Positions 33,022 through 41,549 are shown, counted from the first letter of the stretch. The stretch: DNA of 64,000 bases from an uncultured Fidelibacterota bacterium (GCA_902526795.1 CABZMF010000004.1:1-64000), one strand, 5' to 3'. Program-made: numbers and translations. Notes: a model not told the origin generated them from the letters alone.

Positions 33022-33055
33022 AAAAAAAAGGCGCCAAGTCGAAGGCGCCTTTTTT
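33022..33055. terminator. Bidirectional Rho-independent terminator
   Basis: AAAAAAGGCGCC (33024-33035) pairs with GGCGCCTTTTTT (33044-33055) around an 8-base loop. Flanking A and T runs on both sides let it serve the plus-strand paralogue B gene and the minus-strand glutaredoxin operon, which converge here. Confidence 0.92.
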
Positions 33056-33060
33056 ATTTA

Positions 33061-33465
33061 TTAAACCTCTGGAACAGGCATATCACTACCAAAGATTTTT
33101 TTCAAATCTGAAAAACCACCAATAGGCACACCATCAACAAAGATTTGAGGTACAAAAAAATCCTCAATTCCAATTTCTTTCAGCTTACGTTTTGATATAT
33201 TGTAATCTTCTACGTCTACCTCAAAAAAAGTAATTTCTTCTTCATTAAGTAACTGCTTTGCACCTTTACAAAAACCACACCAAGTTGCAGTAAATATTGT
33301 TACTGCAGCATTTTCAAAGTCTTTTTCAACAATTGTTTCTTTAGTGAATGTTGGATTCTCATTCAAAATAACAATTGCTTTACGTATATCTTGTTCAACA
33401 ATTTTCTCTTGAACAAAAACAGCAAGTAAAATTACAATTAATACAGATAAGATAGTCTTCTTCAC
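33061..33465 (-). CDS. Membrane-anchored glutaredoxin-like protein
   Basis: A 134-residue protein with an N-terminal membrane segment (about 3-19). A glutaredoxin/thioredoxin-fold domain carries the redox motif Trp-Cys-Gly-Phe-Cys near residue 62-66, a Val-Pro-Gln-Ile-Phe cis-Pro segment and Gly-Gly-Phe-Ser-Asp. It should reduce disulfides or glutathione-type adducts on the periplasmic side. It is the last gene of the CDGSH-CDGSH-DoxX-glutaredoxin set, ending just before the bidirectional terminator. Confidence 0.88.
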   Translation of the reverse strand: MKKTILSVLIVILLAVFVQEKIVEQDIRKAIVILNENPTFTKETIVEKDFENAAVTIFTATWCGFCKGAKQLLNEEEITFFEVDVEDYNISKRKLKEIGIEDFFVPQIFVDGVPIGGFSDLKKIFGSDMPVPEV

Positions 33466-33504
33466 ATTTTTCCCCTTAAAATGATTGATAATATAATCAT
33501 TAAT

Positions 33505-33870
33505 TTATTCTTCAGTAAGAAAAATCAAAGCCATTAAAAATAATACAAAAGGATACATTGTACCGCTTGAAATAAAAGCACTTCCAGCAACAAAATACTT
33601 CATGTAACTCGCTCCTAGCATAACTACTGCGATCATAGCTGATCCAAGTAATTGAAATCTATAAAATTGAATTCCTATGATAAGAAAGATAGGCCCTATT
33701 ATTTCGAATAATACAACCAAATATCGAAGAAATTCAGGTAATTGCTTTACCAAGCCTCCAATTTCTGAAACGGGTAACTTATTAATACCAGCTTTAAAAA
33801 TGATAGCAGCTAATACTAAACGCGCTATAAATAGAACAAATGCTCTATAATATGTTATATCTATATTCAA
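33505..33870 (-). CDS. DoxX-family membrane protein
   Basis: A 121-residue protein with four hydrophobic helices and the DoxX pattern: an early Arg-Leu-Val-Leu-Ala helix, then Phe-Lys-Ala-Gly-Ile-Asn-Lys-Leu and a Glu-Ile-Ile-Gly-Pro second helix. DoxX proteins are linked to thiol and redox stress in several bacteria. The gene lies 2 bases after the first CDGSH gene's stop and within the same likely operon. Confidence 0.82.
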   Translation of the reverse strand: MNIDITYYRAFVLFIARLVLAAIIFKAGINKLPVSEIGGLVKQLPEFLRYLVVLFEIIGPIFLIIGIQFYRFQLLGSAMIAVVMLGASYMKYFVAGSAFISSGTMYPFVLFLMALIFLTEE

Positions 33871-33872
33871 AA

Positions 33873-34100
33873 TTATAATGTTAAATGTGTTCCATCACAA
33901 TATGGCGCATTTTTAGATTGTTTACAACCGCAAAGTGCTACTTCTTTTGAAATATCTGACTTAAAAACAATAGGCTTATAATCAGTTTTTTTATGACTTC
34001 CATCGCAAAATGGTTGACCTTCAGATTCTTTGCATTGACACCAGGCGTAATTTTTATCTTTCTTGATTTCTATTAAATGGGGTTCTTTTGTATTGATCAT
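33873..34100 (-). CDS. CDGSH iron-sulfur protein with two CDGSH motifs
   Basis: The 75 residues hold two back-to-back metal sites: Cys-Gln-Cys-x8-Phe-Cys-Asp-Gly-Ser-His and Cys-Gly-Cys-x8-Tyr-Cys-Asp-Gly-Thr-His. Each Cys3-His set binds a redox-active [2Fe-2S] cluster in this family. It is a paralogue of the neighbouring 34119-34430 product and starts with the same Pro-His-Leu-x-x-x-Lys-Lys-Asp-Lys-Asn-Tyr-Ala-Trp-Cys pattern. Confidence 0.92.
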   Translation of the reverse strand: MINTKEPHLIEIKKDKNYAWCQCKESEGQPFCDGSHKKTDYKPIVFKSDISKEVALCGCKQSKNAPYCDGTHLTL

Positions 34101-34118
34101 TTTAATTTCCTTTCTTCT

Positions 34119-34430
34119 TTAAATATTAACATGTTCTCCACTACAAAATGGAACATTATCTGATTTTTTGCAACCACACAAGCTTACCTCAACATCTTTT
34201 TCAGCTTTAAATAAGACGGGATTCTTATCGCTTTGCTCAATCAATCTTTGTAACTCAAATGCATTTGAAATAAGATTTTTCTCAACTAAAGCATCAACAA
34301 TTGTATCAAATTTTTGTTTTAGTTTGCTATGACTGCCGTCGCAAAATGGTTGATTTTTTGATTCTGAACATTCGCACCATGCGTAGTTTTTATCTTTTTT
34401 AAGTTTTACTAAATGTGGTTTATTTTTCAT
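34119..34430 (-). CDS. CDGSH iron-sulfur protein with inserted linker
   Basis: A second CDGSH protein with Cys-Glu-Cys...Cys-Asp-Gly-Ser-His and a variant second site Cys-Gly-Cys...Cys-Ser-Gly-Glu-His, separated by an extra helical linker of about 35 residues that its paralogue lacks. The frame opens at 34487, but the ATG at 34430 is preferred: it is preceded by AAGGAAAA, and the product then aligns from its first residues with the paralogue. This start also places the divergent promoter region outside the coding sequence. Confidence 0.88.
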   Translation of the reverse strand: MKNKPHLVKLKKDKNYAWCECSESKNQPFCDGSHSKLKQKFDTIVDALVEKNLISNAFELQRLIEQSDKNPVLFKAEKDVEVSLCGCKKSDNVPFCSGEHVNI

Positions 34431-34458
34431 ATTTTTTCCTTTTAAAAAATGATATGAA

Positions 34459-34508
34459 AAATTATTAAGTAATATTAAATTTGACAAGTAGGCACTATTT
34501 ATTAATAT
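34459..34508. promoter_or_regulatory. Divergent promoters sharing one -35 site, with inverted repeat
   Basis: Plus strand: TTGACA (34481-34486), 16 bases, TAATAT (34503-34508), toward the HxlR gene. Minus strand: TTGTCA (34487-34482), 17 bases, TAATTT (34464-34459), toward the CDGSH operon. The two -35 hexamers overlap in the same seven bases. ATATTAAAT (34472-34480) and ATTTATTAATAT (34497-34508) form an imperfect inverted repeat around them, a plausible operator. Confidence 0.5.
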
Positions 34509-34529
34509 AGTAACAAAAAGAGGACTATA

Positions 34530-34871
34530 ATGAAAGAAAAACTTTGTTTTGAAGATATATGCGGTTGTACTGTTGAATCATGTCCTATCACCTATTCAAT
34601 GAGTATGATAGGTGGAAAATGGAGACCAATTATTATCATGAGAATCTCCCAAAAAATAAATAGATTTGGTATATTGCACCGTGGCATCGATGGAATAAGC
34701 AAAAATATGTTAACTAGAGAATTAAGGGACTTAGAAAAGAATAATATAATTTCTAGAAAAATATTTGCAGAAATTCCTCCTAGGGTTGAATACTCATTAA
34801 CTAAAAAGGGTAAATCATTGGTTCCTGTTCTTGATAAATTGAATGATTGGGCATTAAGCTATATAAGTTAA
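34530..34871 (+). CDS. HxlR-family transcriptional regulator with N-terminal Cys cluster
   Basis: A 113-residue winged-helix regulator with the HxlR hallmark Cys-Pro-Ile-x5-Met-Ile-Gly-Gly-Lys-Trp near residue 18-31, Arg-Phe-Gly-Ile-Leu, a Leu-Thr-Arg-Glu-Leu-Arg-Asp-Leu-Glu recognition helix and a Pro-Pro-Arg-Val-Glu-Tyr wing. Four Cys lie in the first 18 residues, suitable for thiol or electrophile sensing as in known HxlR-family sensors (HypR, QorR). Its divergence from the CDGSH/DoxX/glutaredoxin operon suggests it regulates that operon. Confidence 0.9.
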   Translation: MKEKLCFEDICGCTVESCPITYSMSMIGGKWRPIIIMRISQKINRFGILHRGIDGISKNMLTRELRDLEKNNIISRKIFAEIPPRVEYSLTKKGKSLVPVLDKLNDWALSYIS

Positions 34872-34883
34872 TTTTTTTAGAAA

Positions 34884-36038
34884 TTATTCTTCTTCATTAT
34901 CTGCTTCTAATGATTCGATTACTGGTGTAACATCAACTGGAACGCTTTCCATATCCATTAAATCCTCTGGTTGACCTTGTAATTTTTGAAGATTCCTTAC
35001 TGACGGTTTTAACCTAGCATTATATGAAGATACAGAAGAATTATATGCTTTTCCCAAAGACAAAATTTTACTACCTACTGCTTGGTATTTATCCTCATAA
35101 ATTTTAAGACGATCAGTCAAATCTTTAGCAATTTGAATTGCTTGATTAGCATTGGTACTTAATTGAAACTGTCTCCAGGCTTCAGATACTAAACTTAACA
35201 ATGGCAACAATGACAATGGAGATACTACAAATACCTTTTTATCAGCACCATCTAAAAAGAGTTTACCATCATGTTTTAATGCCATTTGATACGCTGGTTC
35301 ACTACCAATAAACATCACAACAAATTCTATAGGACCATCAAATTGTTTGTGATATTCTTGTTTCGATAAATTGCGCATAAGTGTTCTACAATTATTAGCA
35401 TGTTTCTCCTCTAAAACTTTTCGTTGAGATTTATCAGTAGAATCCATTGCTTGATCAAAAGCTTCGAGTGATAATTTAGAATCAATTGGAATCTTTCCAC
35501 CTCCTGGTAGATTAATAACCATATCAGGAATACTTCTATTTCCTGTCGAAGCTTGTTCAACAAAATCTATATATTTAATCATACCTGCTTTTTCAACTAA
35601 ATTTCTTAGAATTGTTTCTCCCAAATCTCCAGTATCAGAGCTTGAAGTAAGGGCTCTACTTAGGCTTTCGGTAGTACCAATTAAATCTTTTAACTTTTCA
35701 TCAAGTTTACCTTTATCTTCAACACGATCTTTTTCTACTTCAGAAATATTTTTTTGTAAATCTTCTAAGGTTTTTTTTACAGGATTTAAAGTAAGATCAA
35801 GATCTTTTTTATATCCATCCCAATCTTTCTTTTGAAGCTCAGCATTTTGTTTTAATACTTCATCTAATGCTTTTTTTGCTGCATCTACAGCAATATTACT
35901 GGCTCGTTCATTAAGTAAATCTGCCCTATCTTCTGATGATTTAGGCATATTAATAGATAATCTATATAAATAATATCCAATTAGTCCTAAAACGACTACA
36001 AAGAGAAAAATAAGGAGTGGTATAATAGGATTTTCCAT
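34884..36038 (-). CDS. rmuC: DNA recombination protein RmuC
   Basis: A 384-residue RmuC homologue: one N-terminal membrane segment (about 6-25), a coiled coil (about 40-130), and the conserved RmuC domain with Gly-Asp-Leu-Gly-Glu, Arg-Ser-Ile-Pro-Asp-Met-Val and Pro-Ile-Asp-Ser-Lys-Leu. The core is a PD-(D/E)xK-like fold implicated in limiting DNA inversions between repeats. It is convergent with the HxlR gene and ends a minus-strand run. Confidence 0.92.
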   Translation of the reverse strand: MENPIIPLLIFLFVVVLGLIGYYLYRLSINMPKSSEDRADLLNERASNIAVDAAKKALDEVLKQNAELQKKDWDGYKKDLDLTLNPVKKTLEDLQKNISEVEKDRVEDKGKLDEKLKDLIGTTESLSRALTSSSDTGDLGETILRNLVEKAGMIKYIDFVEQASTGNRSIPDMVINLPGGGKIPIDSKLSLEAFDQAMDSTDKSQRKVLEEKHANNCRTLMRNLSKQEYHKQFDGPIEFVVMFIGSEPAYQMALKHDGKLFLDGADKKVFVVSPLSLLPLLSLVSEAWRQFQLSTNANQAIQIAKDLTDRLKIYEDKYQAVGSKILSLGKAYNSSVSSYNARLKPSVRNLQKLQGQPEDLMDMESVPVDVTPVIESLEADNEEE

Positions 36039-36044
36039 TAAATA

Positions 36045-36437
36045 CTAATCTTGACGAATTCCACCAATATAAGATTTTACAATTGGAGGTGACATTGGCT
36101 TAAGCTTTTCTTTAAATGCTTCACTGATTTCACCTAAAACCGTAATTTTTTTAATAGTAAATAACTCTCTAAATCTTAAATTTATTGGAGAACCAATTAA
36201 CTTATTTCCTAATTCTTCCCAAACTTGAGAATTTTCAAATACTTCTATGAGAGTACCAGTTTTATCCTCTTTATTCAAATACCATTCAAAACGAAGTATT
36301 CCATCATCCTTTAGATTGAAAAAAGTTGATGCGTGTTCATCTCTTATAAAATCTTTTACTACATTATTTTCAACCTTATATGAAACATCTATAACAACTG
36401 TAGTTTGATTACTCTTTTTATTTAATTCTGTTTTCAT
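36045..36437 (-). CDS. Small protein resembling a dimeric alpha/beta-barrel (ABM-like) monooxygenase
   Basis: The 130 residues have the strand-helix pattern of antibiotic-biosynthesis-monooxygenase-like domains: a first strand (Val-Ile-Asp-Val-Ser-Tyr), a helix, a Phe-Glu-Trp-Tyr-Leu strand, then Thr-Leu-Ile-Glu-Val-Phe-Glu-Asn. No cofactor motif is expected in this fold. It lies 6 bases upstream of rmuC on the same strand. The assignment is tentative. Confidence 0.5.
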   Translation of the reverse strand: MKTELNKKSNQTTVVIDVSYKVENNVVKDFIRDEHASTFFNLKDDGILRFEWYLNKEDKTGTLIEVFENSQVWEELGNKLIGSPINLRFRELFTIKKITVLGEISEAFKEKLKPMSPPIVKSYIGGIRQD

Positions 36438-36502
36438 AAAACCGCCTTTGAAATTATTTTTTGAAAATTTTGAATTATTAAACTTTTCCTATATTAGAAT
36501 AT

Positions 36503-37144
36503 TTATTCATCAACAAAAAGAAGATTATCAGGTTTTCTTACCTTTGTTTTATGTTGATATTGATCATCCTTTGATCTATAACCAACTGGTAATAATACCA
36601 CAGAAGTTAGATTTTGAGATTTTAATCCTAAAATATTATCAAACTCATCTGACTTAAACCCTTCCATTGGACAGGAATCAATTCTCATATCGGCACAACC
36701 AACCATAAGTTGACCTAATGCTATATAACATTGTTTTTTGAGCCATTCTGTTTGTTTTTGCTCATTCATACCTAAAATACTTTTTTTGGCTCCTGATGCG
36801 TAGCTTTCAGTACTTTTTCTACTATAATTGTCATCTTTTGCCCTCAAAAGATGAAATTGCTCAATCATAATATCAATATCACTTTCAAAAACTTCTTTCA
36901 AGCTACAAAAAACAAATAAATGTGAGCAATCAGCAATTTGATTTTGATTATACGCAGCGGGAAGAAGTTTATTTTTTAACTTGTTGTCTGTTATAATAAA
37001 TATTTTATAAAACTGAAGACCCCATGAAGAAGGTGATAGCTTTACAATTTCTTTAAGTTTTTTTATATCTCTGTCTGAAACGACACGATTTGTATCAAAT
37101 TTTGTTGTTGCATACCTCCAATTTAGGCTGTCAACTAAGCTCAT
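36503..37144 (-). CDS. Nitroreductase-family NAD(P)H-dependent FMN oxidoreductase
   Basis: A 213-residue NfsB-type flavoprotein. The N-terminal Arg-Tyr-Ala-Thr-Thr-Lys-Phe is the FMN phosphate-binding signature, Ser-Pro-Ser-Ser-Trp-Gly-Leu-Gln follows, and a Gly-Cys-Ala-Asp...Cys-Pro-Met-Glu-Gly-Phe motif near residue 155-165 is typical of the group. Such enzymes reduce quinones, nitro compounds or flavins; the substrate is unknown. The ATG overlaps the stop of the MBL gene by 4 bases. Confidence 0.9.
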   Translation of the reverse strand: MSLVDSLNWRYATTKFDTNRVVSDRDIKKLKEIVKLSPSSWGLQFYKIFIITDNKLKNKLLPAAYNQNQIADCSHLFVFCSLKEVFESDIDIMIEQFHLLRAKDDNYSRKSTESYASGAKKSILGMNEQKQTEWLKKQCYIALGQLMVGCADMRIDSCPMEGFKSDEFDNILGLKSQNLTSVVLLPVGYRSKDDQYQHKTKVRKPDNLLFVDE

Positions 37145-38241
37145 TTTACTATTATCTCTTTTGATTGTAGTGGCAATTGAATTTCCATATTTATTCCGGC
37201 AATAATGACATCATGTTTGGATTGTGATTTAAAATGCTTTAATGATCTTTTAACAATAATATTATCTTTATCTGGAATAATATGAATTAGCGCTAACATT
37301 CCTAAATCAATTTCATTTAATTTACTTAAAAGTCCTGGCCTATTATCATAATCAATTAAATTAGCATGATAATCATTAATATCCTTAAAAATTTCACCAA
37401 TTCTTTCATTACCTAAGCGATAAGCTGACTCACTAACTTTTGTGCTTACTTCTTCAATTATAGCCTCATGAACTAATAAATCGGTACCATTGATAAAATT
37501 ATAATTTTCCATCACATCAGTATCTCCAGATATAACTACAGACCTATCTTCTGCAATAATTCTATATCCTACTGCACCATGAATAGGACCGTGAGGAACT
37601 ACAAAAGCAAAAACTTTGATATTATTATCCTCAAAAACTAATAGTTCAGAATCAGGCATTGGAAAGATTTTAGCTATCAAAAGTCCATTTTCTGGCTTAA
37701 AGAACTCTGCACCATGGTGAGTTGTTCGATGTTCACGATCTGGCAAATACGCAAGATTAAATCCGTCTACTACATTTTGAATTTCTTTTCCTGCTCCATA
37801 AACAGGAAGCGAAGATGTTCTTCCTCTTCCCCAAGATGCTAAAACAAGCTCTCCTAAACTACCAATATGATCAGAATGTGTATGTGTTATAAAAACGGCC
37901 TCTATATAAGCAGCTTCTAATGTCCCTTGAGAAACAAAATTAGCTGTGGATCGCGCTCCAGCATCAAATACATAATTTTTGTTATTAATGGATATAACTA
38001 CGCTTTGTTGTGCGATATGGGGTGTTAACGGTGAACTTACTCCTGTAAATACTACTCTAAGTATATCTTCTTCGTTATCAGGAACTACTGTCAATATTTC
38101 AACCTGATTATCAAAAAAATTTTGTTTGATAGTTTCGAAATTGAAATATAAAACAACTATTGTTGTTAAAATCATTATAGCTAACAAAATTACAATAACG
38201 TATTTTAAAACGCTTTTTTCAGACATGTTTTCGATATTCAT
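37141..38241 (-). CDS. Membrane-anchored metallo-beta-lactamase-fold hydrolase (RNase Z-like branch)
   Basis: A 366-residue protein with an N-terminal membrane segment (about 12-33). An MBL-fold domain carries Thr-His-Thr-His-Ser-Asp-His-Ile-Gly near residue 118-126, a distant His, Ser-Gly-Asp-Thr-Asp near 246 and a late Ile-His-Ile. The Gly-Ser-Leu-Gly-Glu-Leu segment after the metal motif places it near arylsulfatase/RNase Z-type sequences. Export suggests a hydrolase of small molecules rather than of tRNA. It follows cutA by 3 bases. Confidence 0.85.
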   Translation of the reverse strand: MNIENMSEKSVLKYVIVILLAIMILTTIVVLYFNFETIKQNFFDNQVEILTVVPDNEEDILRVVFTGVSSPLTPHIAQQSVVISINNKNYVFDAGARSTANFVSQGTLEAAYIEAVFITHTHSDHIGSLGELVLASWGRGRTSSLPVYGAGKEIQNVVDGFNLAYLPDREHRTTHHGAEFFKPENGLLIAKIFPMPDSELLVFEDNNIKVFAFVVPHGPIHGAVGYRIIAEDRSVVISGDTDVMENYNFINGTDLLVHEAIIEEVSTKVSESAYRLGNERIGEIFKDINDYHANLIDYDNRPGLLSKLNEIDLGMLALIHIIPDKDNIIVKRSLKHFKSQSKHDVIIAGINMEIQLPLQSKEIIVK

Positions 38242-38244
38242 AAA

Positions 38245-38556
38245 CTACTTTTCAACAAAGTCTTTTAGCCATTTTTCATAATCTTTATCAACATTTAGAG
38301 TTTCAATCGTTGATATTTCAGGAATTTCATAATTATGCAGCTCTTTGATAGTCTTATATGCTTTTTTCTCAAGATTTTTAGTTGTTTTTACTAAAAGAAT
38401 TACTTCTCTTGATTCAGTTATTCTACCATCCACTACATACTTTGAGCGCATTCTGGGTATCATATTAACGCATGCAGCAAGCTTATTATTGAGCAATGTA
38501 TTCGCTATGAGCTTCATAGTTTTATGACTATCTGTAGTGGTTTTAATGATTATCAT
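38245..38556 (-). CDS. cutA: Divalent-cation tolerance protein CutA
   Basis: A 103-residue CutA homologue: Ala-Ala-Cys-Val-Asn-Met near residue 32, a Ser-x-Tyr-Val-Val-Asp-Gly hairpin, Glu-Val-Ile-Leu-Leu-Val-Lys-Thr, and the family's His-x-Tyr-Glu-Ile-Pro-Glu-Ile motif. CutA forms trimers; its role in metal tolerance is only loosely defined. The start shares one base with the stop of the DUF885 gene. Confidence 0.93.
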   Translation of the reverse strand: MIIIKTTTDSHKTMKLIANTLLNNKLAACVNMIPRMRSKYVVDGRITESREVILLVKTTKNLEKKAYKTIKELHNYEIPEISTIETLNVDKDYEKWLKDFVEK

Positions 38557-40343
38557 TATTTGCTATCTACCCAAGAATAAATAATATCTTCGAGGATATC
38601 CATTGTTACACTTCCATTCTTCAATACCACATCATGAAATTCTTGAATTGAAAATTTGCTACCTAACGTTTCTTCTGCATAGGCTCTAAGCTCTTGTACT
38701 TTAATCATACCAATTTTATATGAAACAGCTTGTCCTGGCCAAACAATATGACGTTCTACCATCCCAATGCAGTCTCCTTCCGGATTTGCAGTATTATTCA
38801 TATAATAATCAATACCTTTTTCTCTAGACCATTTGTAGTGATGAACTCCTGTATCAACAACAAGCCTACAAGCTCTCCAAAGCTCTCCAGAAAGTCTACC
38901 AAAATCAGAATATGGATCTTTATAAAGACCAATCTCTTTTGGAAGAGTTTCAGAATATAAAGCCCAACCTTCAGCATATACACTGTAGCCACCATACTTT
39001 CTAAAACTTGGCATATCTTCTACTTCTAATTGAATGGATATTTGCATGTGATGTCCTGGAATAGCTTCATGATATGCTAAATTTTCTAGTTTGTAAATTG
39101 GCATATCTCGCATTCTATAAAGGTTCGCATAATATGTACCTGGCCTGCTGCCGTCCGCTTGACCTCTTTGGTAAAATGCAATCCCTGCAGAAGCTTCTCT
39201 ATATGCCTCAACTGCTTTTACTTGTAAAGGAATTGATGGTAAACCATAAAATAACTCATCAATACGATTAGCTAATGTATCTACAACTACCTGTACTTGA
39301 TCTAAATACATTTTTCTGCCTTCAGGTCCTTCAGGAAAGTAAAATTGGTCATCTTCTCTCATAAAATCAAAAAAATCTTTCAAAGAACCATCAAAATTTA
39401 CTTTTTCCATAATTTCATAAATCTCTCCATGAATTCTGTCAACTTCTTTAAGACCAATCTCATGAATCTCTTCTGCAGTTAAACCTAGAGTTGTGTATCC
39501 ATCTAAAGTGTGTTGATAGTATTCAGCACCATCATCATATTTCCAAACTCCATGATTATTGTCTGCTAAATTTTGCTGCTCTTTAAGAAAATCTATGAGC
39601 TTTCTATATGAATAATTTACTATTGTAACAAGTACAGCTTCTGCTTCGCTTTGATAACGTAATTTTTGTGCATCAGATATATCTAGAGCATTGAGTTTAT
39701 TCATGAAATCATTATAAATAACATTTTTTACATCTGTTTCTTCAAATGGGTAACCAGATATTATATTTTCTGATGTTTTAATTGCCTGCGGAAAAACAAA
39801 TGCAGGTGCAATTTTTCTAACATCTTGTCTAAGTTTTAATTGAAGAATTAAATCATCCATTAATGGCTCTATATTTCGTAACCTTCCGATGTAATCTTTA
39901 ACATCTTGCTCTTCGTCGATCTTATGATAATTAATTAAAAACGAAGGTATACTAGAATGTTTTCCTCCTCTGTGAGTAATCATGTAACTATGAAAAATAA
40001 AGTTATCGTTATCAATAGTTCTTTGTAGCCTTTTTTCCATTAGACGGTAGCTAATCTTTGTGCTTTCATCCAGCTTATTATAATCAATATTTTCTTTTAA
40101 ATAAGCTAGGTCACTAATAGCCTGCTTGGCTTTTCTTCTTGAATGTTGCCATGTAATGTCATCCCATTGATCGTAATTTGATTTATAACCTAAGGATGCT
40201 TGAAATTCTGGACTATCTATCACCCTATCTTGAAAGATAGATTCAAAAAATTGACGAGCCTGTTTTACCTCTGATTCATCTACATTTGATGCACACGAAA
40301 AAAGTATAAATGGTACTATAAAAATAAATAATTTTTTAAACAT
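38556..40343 (-). CDS. DUF885-family lipoprotein (putative zinc peptidase)
   Basis: A 595-residue protein with a lipoprotein signal (Leu-Phe-Ser-Cys, Cys17) and the DUF885 hallmark His-Glu-Ala-Ile-Pro-Gly-His near residue 424-430, a variant HExxH-type zinc site. A second conserved region follows (Tyr-Ala-Glu-Gly-Trp-Ala-Leu-Tyr-Ser-Glu). Family members are predicted metallopeptidases of unknown substrate. It starts 21 bases after folD in a tight minus-strand run. Confidence 0.88.
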   Translation of the reverse strand: MFKKLFIFIVPFILFSCASNVDESEVKQARQFFESIFQDRVIDSPEFQASLGYKSNYDQWDDITWQHSRRKAKQAISDLAYLKENIDYNKLDESTKISYRLMEKRLQRTIDNDNFIFHSYMITHRGGKHSSIPSFLINYHKIDEEQDVKDYIGRLRNIEPLMDDLILQLKLRQDVRKIAPAFVFPQAIKTSENIISGYPFEETDVKNVIYNDFMNKLNALDISDAQKLRYQSEAEAVLVTIVNYSYRKLIDFLKEQQNLADNNHGVWKYDDGAEYYQHTLDGYTTLGLTAEEIHEIGLKEVDRIHGEIYEIMEKVNFDGSLKDFFDFMREDDQFYFPEGPEGRKMYLDQVQVVVDTLANRIDELFYGLPSIPLQVKAVEAYREASAGIAFYQRGQADGSRPGTYYANLYRMRDMPIYKLENLAYHEAIPGHHMQISIQLEVEDMPSFRKYGGYSVYAEGWALYSETLPKEIGLYKDPYSDFGRLSGELWRACRLVVDTGVHHYKWSREKGIDYYMNNTANPEGDCIGMVERHIVWPGQAVSYKIGMIKVQELRAYAEETLGSKFSIQEFHDVVLKNGSVTMDILEDIIYSWVDSK

Positions 40344-40364
40344 TATATTTCCTGTAAAATCGAA

Positions 40365-41234
40365 TTAATTTAATAATAATTCTGCTGACAGTACGGTGTT
40401 TTCTACTAACATGGCAATTGTCATTGGACCAACACCTTTTGGCACCGGTGTTAACGAACTAGCTTTGCCTAAAACACTTTCTTGGTCAATGTCACCAACA
40501 ATTTTTGATTTTCCATTTCTTTCTACTCTATTTATGCCAACATCTACAAGACAAGCTCCCTCCTTTATGTAAGATGCATCTACAAATTCTGGCGACCCAA
40601 GTGCAGCTATTAAAATGTCTGCTTGCTTAGAAAAAAATTTCAAATCTTTAGTGCCACTGTGACAAAGTGTTACAGTTGCATTTCCTATTTTTTTTAGACT
40701 AGTTAATATTGAAATTGGCCTACCAACAATATTACTTCTTCCAATAACTACTACATGCTTACCATTAAGGTCTATATTAAAATGTTTTAATATGTAAATG
40801 ATACCTTTTGGAGTACATGGAATAAATCGTGGTTTTCCGATTGATAATAATCCAGCATTTTCAGGATGAAAACCATCAACATCTTTTGTAGGGTCTATTG
40901 CATTTAAAACATTTTCACTATTAACATGCTTTGGGAGTGGTAATTGAAGTAATATTCCATGAAAATCGTTATTGCTATTAAGATCTTGAATTAAAGATAA
41001 TAGTTCTTTCTCTGAAACGTTCTCATCTAGACGAAATAAATTAGTTTTTAATCCCAACGAATCAAATTTCTTTGTTTTATTTCTTACATAAATTTCAGAG
41101 GCTGGATTATTTCCAACTAAAACTGCAGCTAAACCTGGAGTAATATTTTTATCTTTTAAGTAATTAATTCTGTCTTCAAGACTTTTATAAAGAGCTTTAC
41201 TAGCATCTAAACCAGACAATATAGCAGTATCCAT
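40365..41234 (-). CDS. folD: Methylenetetrahydrofolate dehydrogenase / cyclohydrolase FolD
   Basis: FolD interconverts 5,10-methylene-THF and 10-formyl-THF. The 289 residues show Tyr49 and catalytic Lys53 (Tyr-Val-Arg-Asn-Lys), Leu-Gln-Leu-Pro-Leu-Pro near 97, Asp-Val-Asp-Gly-Phe-His, and the NADP-site Gly-Arg-Ser-Asn-Ile-Val-Gly-Arg-Pro. The C-terminus has Pro-Val-Pro-x-Gly-Val-Gly-Pro-Met-Thr. It lies 13 bases downstream of zapA. Confidence 0.96.
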   Translation of the reverse strand: MDTAILSGLDASKALYKSLEDRINYLKDKNITPGLAAVLVGNNPASEIYVRNKTKKFDSLGLKTNLFRLDENVSEKELLSLIQDLNSNNDFHGILLQLPLPKHVNSENVLNAIDPTKDVDGFHPENAGLLSIGKPRFIPCTPKGIIYILKHFNIDLNGKHVVVIGRSNIVGRPISILTSLKKIGNATVTLCHSGTKDLKFFSKQADILIAALGSPEFVDASYIKEGACLVDVGINRVERNGKSKIVGDIDQESVLGKASSLTPVPKGVGPMTIAMLVENTVLSAELLLN

Positions 41235-41247
41235 TACAATATCTCCA

Positions 41248-41541
41248 TTATTCTGTAATTTCTTCTATGCGCTCAATTAATGATTTTACCTTAGATTCAA
41301 CCTCACCCTTGAAAGAATATTCTCCTCTCCTAGCGCCAAATAATTCATCTGAAATATTCATGGCGGCTAATATTGCAATTTTTGATGCATTCATAGATGA
41401 TGGCACTGACTTTTGAACCTCATGCATCTTTTTATCTACATAAGATGCTACTTCCCTAATATATTCTTCGTTTGACGAAGCTCTTATAGGATACTCTTGT
41501 CCAAAGATTCTTACATTAACTAATTTTTTATTTGATTCCAT
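41248..41541 (-). CDS. zapA: Cell division protein ZapA
   Basis: A 97-residue ZapA homologue: an N-terminal domain with Val-Arg-Ile-Phe-Gly-Gln-Glu-Tyr-Pro-Ile and Val-Ala-Ser-Tyr-Val-Asp-Lys-Lys-Met, then a helical tail. ZapA bundles FtsZ filaments at midcell. It begins 8 bases after pheT, an arrangement seen in many bacteria. Confidence 0.88.
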   Translation of the reverse strand: MESNKKLVNVRIFGQEYPIRASSNEEYIREVASYVDKKMHEVQKSVPSSMNASKIAILAAMNISDELFGARRGEYSFKGEVESKVKSLIERIEEITE

Positions 41542-41549
41542 TTTTACCT

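Noticed and set aside
16416-34871. Prophage or transposon origin of the accessory region
   Set aside because: No integrase, transposase, terminal inverted repeat, tRNA boundary or phage structural gene was seen, so acquisition is plausible but its vehicle is not visible.
36448-36657. Plus-strand ORF overlapping the nitroreductase gene
   Set aside because: It is antisense to the 3' end of a clear flavoenzyme gene, has no ribosome-binding site and no recognisable family.
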